Source: Micromonospora_G sp044458865 (GTDB lineage Bacteria; Actinomycetota; Actinomycetes; Mycobacteriales; Micromonosporaceae). From it: a stretch of DNA of 64,000 nt. A model generated the notes under the pieces. The model saw only the letters and a program-made list of their open reading frames with translations. It was not told where the DNA came from and ran no database searches. The DNA lies in contig NZ_JBITIH010000008.1 of NCBI RefSeq assembly GCF_044458865.1, positions 124,001 through 188,000 on the forward strand. The letters are read 5' to 3'. This document shows, in pieces, positions 59,401 to 64,000 of this stretch; the stretch's first letter is position 1; every line of letters begins with the position of its first letter. A program made the position numbers and the translations under genes.

Positions 59401-59427
59401 ACCACCACCGGTGATGACGGTGGTGGT
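59401..59427 (-). terminator. Hairpin terminator of the small membrane-protein gene
   Basis: A 10-bp perfect stem (ACCACCACCG / CGGTGGTGGT) with a 7-nt loop, 12 bp beyond the stop codon at 59440. Confidence 0.6.
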
Positions 59428-59439
59428 GGTCGCCAGGGG

Positions 59440-59814
59440 TCACGAAACGACCGGTCTCCTGAGTCGCCTCCGGTGCACGGCGACCGCGGCCACGTGGCTT
59501 CCGAGTGCGATGGCGACGGCCGCCGGCAGGAAGTCGCGCCACGGATCCGGTAGTCGATCTCCGACGACCAGGTGGCCGAGCGCGAGGCAGGGAAGCATGG
59601 TCACGCCGAAGGCGAGCACGGCACGGAGCCGGTAGCCACGCAGGACGATCGCGCCCAGCCCACCGGCCACGGCGTTGGCGCAGACGAATCCGAGTCCAGG
59701 CCAGTTCATGACGTCCACGACCGTGGCCATCACGAGTCCGAAGCAGAAGCCGAGGAGGGCCAGGCTGCCGACGACCCTCAGGTCATCACCGAGCGTCCCC
59801 GGTTCCTCGTCCAT
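59440..59814 (-). CDS. Small four-span membrane protein, function unknown
   Basis: A 124-residue protein with four clear membrane segments (LALLGFCFGLVMATVVDV, FVCANAVAGGLGAIVL, AVLAFGVTMLPCLALGHLVV, LPAAVAIALGSHVAAVAV) and an Arg-rich C-terminal tail, RRRLRR. No family recognised. ATG 59814 is placed 7 nt after a CATACT box with no ribosome site; an in-frame ATG 6 codons upstream (59832) is possible. The longer upstream frame is not protein-like. Confidence 0.65.
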   Translation of the reverse strand: MDEEPGTLGDDLRVVGSLALLGFCFGLVMATVVDVMNWPGLGFVCANAVAGGLGAIVLRGYRLRAVLAFGVTMLPCLALGHLVVGDRLPDPWRDFLPAAVAIALGSHVAAVAVHRRRLRRPVVS

Positions 59815-60123
59815 GCGATCCAGTATGGACATGGACCAGGTCGCCGGGCGCGTCCGCTCGGGGGCCGGGAGTTCACCCGTTGGGTGGGTCGACCGGCACC
59901 CGCGTCCGGACTGCCACCGCCCCGCTTCTTCGCGCTGTCCCGCTTCATCTCCGCTGTCACGCTTCTTCGCGCTCAACGAACCGGGGATGAATGGGGTTAC
60001 GCCGGTCATAGCAACCTGATCGACCAGCTTGTAGGGACCATTCGGGTCACACCGGACTCAACGGAAAAAGCAGGGCTGAATGGTGGAGCCACGAATCCGT
60101 CGAACGGGCACCCGACAACAACA
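59815..60123. other. 309-bp spacer with a short direct repeat
   Basis: No gene is supported. A 14-bp direct repeat (CGCTTCTTCGCGCT) occurs at 59923-59936 and 59960-59973. On the left are CATACT (59822-59827, read leftward) and the start of the membrane-protein gene. Confidence 0.5.
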
Positions 60124-60156
60124 AGAGGGTATGTCCTTCGACAGGACATACCCTCT
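60124..60156 (-). terminator. tRNA-Val terminator hairpin
   Basis: A perfect 13-bp stem (AGAGGGTATGTCC / GGACATACCCTCT) with a 7-nt loop, 4 nt beyond the encoded CCA end. It is followed by TTGTTGTT on the transcribed strand. Confidence 0.85.
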
Positions 60157-60159
60157 TAG

Positions 60160-60234
60160 TGGTGGGCGATACTGGGATCGAACCAGTGACCTCTTCGGTG
60201 TGAACGAAGCGCTCTCCCGCTGAGCTAATCGCCC
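60160..60234 (-). tRNA. tRNA-Val (anticodon CAC)
   Basis: Read leftward, the transcript folds as a cloverleaf. The acceptor stem is GGGCGAT/ATCGCCC, the D arm contains TAGCTCAGCGGGAGAGC, the anticodon arm CTTCG-TTCACAC-CGAAG shows CAC (valine, GUG codons), and the T arm contains GGTTCGATCCC. A 3' CCA is encoded. Unusually short variable loop is not seen; the layout is class I. Confidence 0.95.
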
Positions 60235-60320
60235 TCAGCGCGCATGACTCTACCTGATCCGGTCGGCCCCCCGCATCTTCGGGGGTGGCCACCCCAGCGA
60301 GCGGGGGCGCCGACTGGGTC

Positions 60321-60881
60321 TCAGTGGGTCGCGAGGTAGTGGAGTGCGTTGGCGACCAGGTCGATACCGAGGCTGAACTTCAGCGAGAGCCAGACAACCA
60401 CGCTGACGAAGACCAGGCCGACCGCCCCGAGTAGGAGCCGTACGGGCCAGGACTGCCGGGTCGCCCAGCGGGTCCAGGCATGCACGTTGCGCCGGGTGAA
60501 GGTGAGCAGGCGTCGGGCCCAGTGGTATTCGATCGCCCAGACTCCGAGGCCCGCGATCACCAGCAGCCAGCCGGGACCGGGCAACGGGATGAGCGCCAGA
60601 CCGACCAGCACCACCACCGCGCCGACCACCGCCACGATGATCTTGAGCGCGATCCGGCCGGTCGGGTTGGCCCGGATAATCTCCAGGGCGGTCTGCACCC
60701 GCTGCCGAAGACTCCTCGGCTCCGACTCTCGCTCCGCCACCAGGGAGTCGCCCTCGGCGGGCTTCGACCCGCTCTCGTAGGTGACGCGCTCGTCGTCGGA
60801 CACTTGGTACCTCCGCTCCTCGATCACGGGTGTCGACCCCCCAGCATCGGGCGCACCGCGGTCGCCGTCACCGTTGGTCAT
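60321..60881 (-). CDS. TIGR02611-family membrane protein
   Basis: A 186-residue protein. An acidic cytosolic N-terminus (to about 65) precedes a pair of membrane segments: IIVAVVGAVVVLVGLALIPLPGPGWLLVIAGLGVWAIEY with the PGPGW signature of the PGPGW/TIGR02611 family, and LLLGAVGLVFVSVVVWLSLKF near the end, separated by Arg-rich WARRLLTFTRRNVHAWTRWATR. ATG 60881 is chosen tentatively; 60899 is also in frame. Function unknown. Confidence 0.82.
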   Translation of the reverse strand: MTNGDGDRGAPDAGGSTPVIEERRYQVSDDERVTYESGSKPAEGDSLVAERESEPRSLRQRVQTALEIIRANPTGRIALKIIVAVVGAVVVLVGLALIPLPGPGWLLVIAGLGVWAIEYHWARRLLTFTRRNVHAWTRWATRQSWPVRLLLGAVGLVFVSVVVWLSLKFSLGIDLVANALHYLATH

Positions 60882-61185
60882 TGCTCCATTCAGGAGCATT
60901 TGAGGACCATTTCGACCCTCAGTGTCGCCCCGGCCCGTCACTCAACAGGACGACTGGACGTTACCGGAGTGAGTCGACGTGTGAACCATCCGGCGCCGGG
61001 TGGAATCAGGGACCTGGGTAGAACTGGACATCCTACCTAAATTTTCGATTTTGAGCGGCGTTTGGGGACCCTCTTCCCACTACTGGGTGAGATCAGCGTA
61101 TGGCGGAGCGTAACCAGGTTCATCGCCTGAGGATGGGAAAAGCGGGGCACGTACGCCCCGCAGCGGTGCCGGGGGGAGAACGTCC
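60882..61185. promoter_or_regulatory. 304-bp spacer upstream of the SsgB-like gene
   Basis: It holds the promoters of the divergent TIGR02611 and SsgB-like genes. A 6-bp stem with a 5-nt loop (TGCTCC / GGAGCA) spans 60882-60898. An AT-rich patch lies near 61035-61055. GGGGGGAG directly precedes ATG 61186. I found no clear sigma-factor consensus. Confidence 0.4.
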
Positions 61186-61617
61186 ATGAGTGTCATCCGA
61201 CCGACGACAGTCGAGGTCGAGACGTCGTTAAGGCTCGTCGCACCTGATGCCACCGCGCTGCCGGTGCGCGCCAGTCTGCGCTACGACCCAGCCGACCCGT
61301 ACGCGGTCCATGTCCTGTTTCATGCCGAATCTGCCGGCGGCGAAGCGGTCAGTTGGTCCTTCGCCCGAGAGCTACTCGTCACCGGGCTCGACGAGCCCGC
61401 CGGAATCGGCGATGTCCGGGTGTGGCCCTGGGCCACACCGCGCGGAGACTTCGTCGCGCTCGCCCTTTCCTCACCAGACGGGAACGCACTGTTCGAGGTG
61501 CCCCGGAGCGTCCTGGTCAGGTTCCTGCGGCGGACCTACGTGGTCGTGCCCCGGGGTAGGGAGAGCGAACACCTGGACGTCGATGCCGCGGTCAACCGGC
61601 TGCTCGCCGGTCGCTGA
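61186..61617 (+). CDS. SsgA/SsgB-like sporulation and cell-division regulator
   Basis: A 143-residue SALP. Typical features are VEVETSLRLVAPDATALPVRASLRYDPADPYAVHVLFHAESA and VSWSFARELLVTGLDEPAGIGDVRVWP, with PDGNALFEVPRSVLVRFLRRTYVVVPRG near the end. This matches SsgB, which places FtsZ during sporulation septation in filamentous actinomycetes (established). GGGGGGAG is the ribosome site. A strong hairpin follows the stop. Confidence 0.92.
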   Translation: MSVIRPTTVEVETSLRLVAPDATALPVRASLRYDPADPYAVHVLFHAESAGGEAVSWSFARELLVTGLDEPAGIGDVRVWPWATPRGDFVALALSSPDGNALFEVPRSVLVRFLRRTYVVVPRGRESEHLDVDAAVNRLLAGR

Positions 61618-61637
61618 ACGGCAGGGACAACAGCGGC

Positions 61638-61666
61638 GCCGCGCGGACCTGCCGAGTCCGCGCGGC
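61638..61666 (+). terminator. Terminator of the SsgB-like gene
   Basis: A 10-bp perfect stem (GCCGCGCGGA / TCCGCGCGGC) around a 9-nt loop starts 20 bp after the stop codon. Confidence 0.75.
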
Positions 61667-61749
61667 GTCGGCCTACCCTGACCCGGCACGTACGGCCCGG
61701 GGTGAGGTTGCAGGGCATGCGACGTTGTCGCCTGGATCGTGCCGATCGG

Positions 61750-62526
61750 TCAGCCGTGGGTCGTCATGCCACCGTCGACCGGAATAACCGCACCGGTCAG
61801 GTACGCGCCGGCGCGGGAGGCCAGGTAGATCGCCGCCCCGGCCATATCCTCTGGTCGACCGATCCGGCCGAGCGGCACCTGGTGTTCGATGGCCGCCCGG
61901 GTGTTCGGGTCATTCAACGCGAAAGCCATCATCTTGCTCTCGAACGGACCGGGCGCGATCGCGTTGACGGTGATGTGTTCCGGGGCCAGTTGGTGGGCCA
62001 GGCTCCGGGTCAGCATGTGCACCGCCGCCTTGGTCGCCGCGTAGGCGTAGACCTCCATCGAGGGCACCCGGATGCCGTCGATCGACCCAATGTTGATCAC
62101 GCGGCCCGGGTCGGCGAGACTCGCCGAACCGCGCAGCGCGGGCAGCAGTGCCGTGGTGAGGCGGAACACCGCCTTGACGTTCACCGCCCAGAGCTTGTCG
62201 AAAGCGCTCTCCGGGTACGCCTCCAGCGGCGCACCCCAGGTGGCTCCGGCGTTGTTCACCAGCACGTCCAGCGCGGGCACCCGAGCCGACACCAGCTCGG
62301 CGAGCCGGTCGGCGCCCTCGGCGCTGGAGAGGTCGGCGGGGATCGACTCACAGGTGCCGAATTCGGAGAGCCTCCGCGCCACCTCGTCACAGACGTCGGC
62401 GCGACGAGAAGAGATGATCACCGACGCGCCCGCCTCGACGAAGCCCTGGGCGATCATCAACCCGATCCCCCGCGAGCCGCCGGTGACCAGCACCGTCTTG
62501 CCCTCGACCGAGAAGAGCCCCGGCAT
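61750..62526 (-). CDS. SDR-family oxidoreductase
   Basis: A 258-residue short-chain dehydrogenase. NAD(P) site VLVTGGSRGIGLMIAQGFVEAG (about 12-33); ISSRRAD after strand 2 suggests NADPH; LVNNAGATWGAPLEAYP; catalytic Ser in INIGSIDGIR and YAYAATKAAVHML (Tyr, Lys). It is close to RhlG/FabG-type ketoacyl reductases (recalled). GTG 62532 would leave no spacing after GGGAGAGG, so ATG 62526 is preferred. Substrate unknown; it stands alone. Confidence 0.9.
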   Translation of the reverse strand: MPGLFSVEGKTVLVTGGSRGIGLMIAQGFVEAGASVIISSRRADVCDEVARRLSEFGTCESIPADLSSAEGADRLAELVSARVPALDVLVNNAGATWGAPLEAYPESAFDKLWAVNVKAVFRLTTALLPALRGSASLADPGRVINIGSIDGIRVPSMEVYAYAATKAAVHMLTRSLAHQLAPEHITVNAIAPGPFESKMMAFALNDPNTRAAIEHQVPLGRIGRPEDMAGAAIYLASRAGAYLTGAVIPVDGGMTTHG

Positions 62527-62885
62527 GCGCACCTCTCCCGGGAATCGTCGTTTGTCACTATTGTGACATCGCTAACTCATCCGATACCGTTCGGAAACTT
62601 AGTCGCGGTGCCACCGCCGGGGCAACCCTTCGGACCCGCCCGTCCCTCGGGTCCGGCTGGTCCCCGGCGGTGTCCGCTCCCCCGCCGTCGCCCCGCGCCA
62701 ACGTCGGGCGTTGACCATGCTCTGGTCCAGCAAGGACGGCCCCGGACCGGGCGACCGGGGCGTCGACCACAAGCGTCGACGGACCTCGCCGACCGGCGGG
62801 GCGGGACGGGACGGGACGGGTGCCGTTTGACGCGCCTCGACGCCGGGTACCCAGCGGATGCTCGGCTCTCCAGGAGGATGACGCG

Positions 62886-63335
62886 ATGAACGACGCGGTT
62901 AGCCTGATCCAGCAGGACCACCGGGTCCTGGAGAAACTCCTCCACCAGCTTCGGGATCCCGCCGTCGACCGGGTAGCCGTGGTGGAGGAGGTCCGCGCCC
63001 GGCTGGCCGCCCACCGGCGCGCCGCCGAACAGGTCTATCCGCTGCTGGCCGGGGACGACCGGGCCGCCGACCAGATGCCAGATCTGGCTACCGCCGAGGA
63101 ACGGCTTGAGGCACTGCGCGCGAGCGACCCGAGCAGCGACCGGTTCGACGGGGCACTACGCGAATTCAGCGAAGCCGTCGCCCAGCACATCCAGACGGAG
63201 GAGACCGAGGTGCTGCCGGAGTTCGCGATCGACGACGACCCGAAGATGCTGGAACGGGCCGGCGCGGCCTTCGACGACCACCGGGTCGACGAACTACGGG
63301 TGTACGGCATCGACGACCGCACGCCGGGTCACTGA
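62886..63335 (+). CDS. Hemerythrin-domain protein
   Basis: A 149-residue four-helix hemerythrin. Iron ligands lie in LIQQDHRVLEKLLHQLR (His at about 12 and 19), RLAAHRRAAEQVYPLL (His, Glu), AVAQHIQTEETEVLPEF (His, Glu) and DDHRVDELRVYGI. Such proteins bind O2 or NO through a di-iron site and sense redox state. CAGGAGG upstream at longer spacing. It is a single gene. Confidence 0.9.
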   Translation: MNDAVSLIQQDHRVLEKLLHQLRDPAVDRVAVVEEVRARLAAHRRAAEQVYPLLAGDDRAADQMPDLATAEERLEALRASDPSSDRFDGALREFSEAVAQHIQTEETEVLPEFAIDDDPKMLERAGAAFDDHRVDELRVYGIDDRTPGH

Positions 63336-63470
63336 CCACGACGCGGCCACAGAACCACTTCGGCACGACCGCGATGGCCGGCAGTCCAACTACTGGTCCC
63401 ATCCGGTCACTGTCTGAAATCAATCGGACACGCGTCGGCGCGCTCGGATGCGCGGGGCCTGAGCTGCGGC

Positions 63471-63476
63471 TACCGT
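63471..63476 (+). promoter_or_regulatory. -10 box, probable leaderless start
   Basis: TACCGT lies 7 nt before ATG 63484. There is no Shine-Dalgarno sequence of the expected kind. Confidence 0.4.
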
Positions 63477-63483
63477 CAGGCGG

Positions 63484-64000
63484 ATGGTCCGTTTCGGTCA
63501 GACTTCCCAGCCCACGGCCGGGTCCGCCCTCACACCACGATGGGCGCGCATCGGCACTTCGACCCTGCGTGAGTTGTCGACCGAGTCCGGACCGAGACGG
63601 CCCGCGCTGCTCGACCACCATCTTCTGCTCCTGGTGACCGTCGGGCACGGCAGCTACGAGGTCGACTTCCAGCCGTACCAGTGCCGACCGGGGACACTGA
63701 TCCTGGCCCGACCGGGCCAGCTTGTCCGTACCGGCGCACCGGGCGGATGGGACGCGGCGGTCGTCTGCTGGTCCGACGACACCCTCGACCGACTCACCCC
63801 CGGCAGCCTGCCGCTCGGACCCACCCACTGGCAACTGGCCGGCGAGGACCAGGATGCGGTGATCAATGAGGTGAGCCAACTGGTGGTGGACTGTCAACGC
63901 CACCGGGGCGGCCAGCTCGCCGTCGACCTGCTGCGCCACCAGCTCGCCGTGCTCCTGCTCCGACTCGCCCTGCTTCCCAGCGGGACGCCCGCGTCGCCGG
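63484..64000 (+). CDS. AraC-family regulator, N-terminal part (runs off the right edge)
   Basis: The open frame continues to the last base, 172 codons without a stop. The visible part matches the ligand-binding cupin half of AraC-type activators: HHLLLLVTVGHGSYEVDFQPYQCRPGTLILARPGQLVR (about 46-83), then an Ala/Leu-rich helix LAVDLLRHQLAVLLLRLALL typical of the dimerisation region. The two HTH motifs would follow outside the window. Start from ATG 63484, directly after a -10-like box. The gene is 5'-complete, 3'-missing. Confidence 0.75.
   Translation, partial: MVRFGQTSQPTAGSALTPRWARIGTSTLRELSTESGPRRPALLDHHLLLLVTVGHGSYEVDFQPYQCRPGTLILARPGQLVRTGAPGGWDAAVVCWSDDTLDRLTPGSLPLGPTHWQLAGEDQDAVINEVSQLVVDCQRHRGGQLAVDLLRHQLAVLLLRLALLPSGTPASP

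Overview
The window is chromosomal DNA of a high-GC filamentous actinobacterium, most likely a member of the Micromonosporaceae (Micromonospora-like; inferred). Supporting signs are strongly GC-biased third codon positions, many GTG starts, an SsgA/SsgB-type sporulation regulator (61186-61617), and Tat and lipobox export signals. One tRNA gene is present (Val, anticodon CAC). I see no rRNA genes and no CRISPR array.

Layout. 1-1312: tail of a polar amino-acid ABC importer. 1574-3680: a remnant of a winged-helix gene, then a DrrA/DrrB-type drug exporter. 3704-10449: first polysaccharide block, with four sulfotransferases, a GT4 glycosyltransferase and an exported glycoside hydrolase, in two divergent, tightly packed operons. 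10535-26452: a mixed accessory stretch of small enzymes, each paired with its own regulator (PadR/hydrolase, HxlR/SRPBCC, TetR/quinone oxidoreductase). It also holds a group of uncharacterised genes (16545-20940) and a 2.4-kb mobile element with two overlapping tyrosine recombinases between 15-bp inverted repeats (21056-23468). 26492-33133: second polysaccharide block on one strand (GT4, O-antigen ligase/polymerase, Wzz-like protein, Wzx-like flippase, fifth sulfotransferase). 33401-39401: a secreted S15 peptidase, a deletion-damaged VOC gene, a royal-jelly/Yellow-family protein, a GNAT acetyltransferase and a DUF4331 protein. 39484-51721: an eleven-gene sugar importer and catabolic operon read as a non-phosphorylating L-fucose pathway, with a divergent GntR regulator (51877-52554). 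52680-58677: a Tat-exported flavin amine oxidase, an ECF sigma factor with a divergent zinc-finger membrane protein, and a CopC - CopD/CtaG copper pair. 58831-64000: DUF5709, a small membrane protein, tRNA-Val, a TIGR02611-type protein, the SsgB-like protein, an SDR, a hemerythrin and the start of an AraC-like gene running off the right edge.

How it fits together. The two polysaccharide blocks carry most of what a Wzx/Wzy-type exopolysaccharide pathway needs, plus five PAPS-dependent sulfotransferase-fold proteins. I infer that the strain makes a sulfated surface glycan, and that the 16-kb stretch between the blocks may be later insertion. In the sugar operon, import is followed by oxidation (aldo/keto reductase), lactone hydrolysis, dehydration, a second oxidation (SDR) and C-C hydrolysis (FAH family). 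Ten junctions are 4- or 10-bp overlaps or short gaps. An aldehyde:ferredoxin-oxidoreductase-family protein is embedded in the operon and is not explained by the pathway.

Two patterns cross gene boundaries. About ten genes have a -10-like hexamer exactly 6 or 7 nt before the start codon and little or no Shine-Dalgarno sequence, suggesting leaderless transcripts. A GGAAGGGCCCCTTC-type long hairpin occurs three times at gene 3' ends (35390, 39431, 55964), twice with an identical loop.
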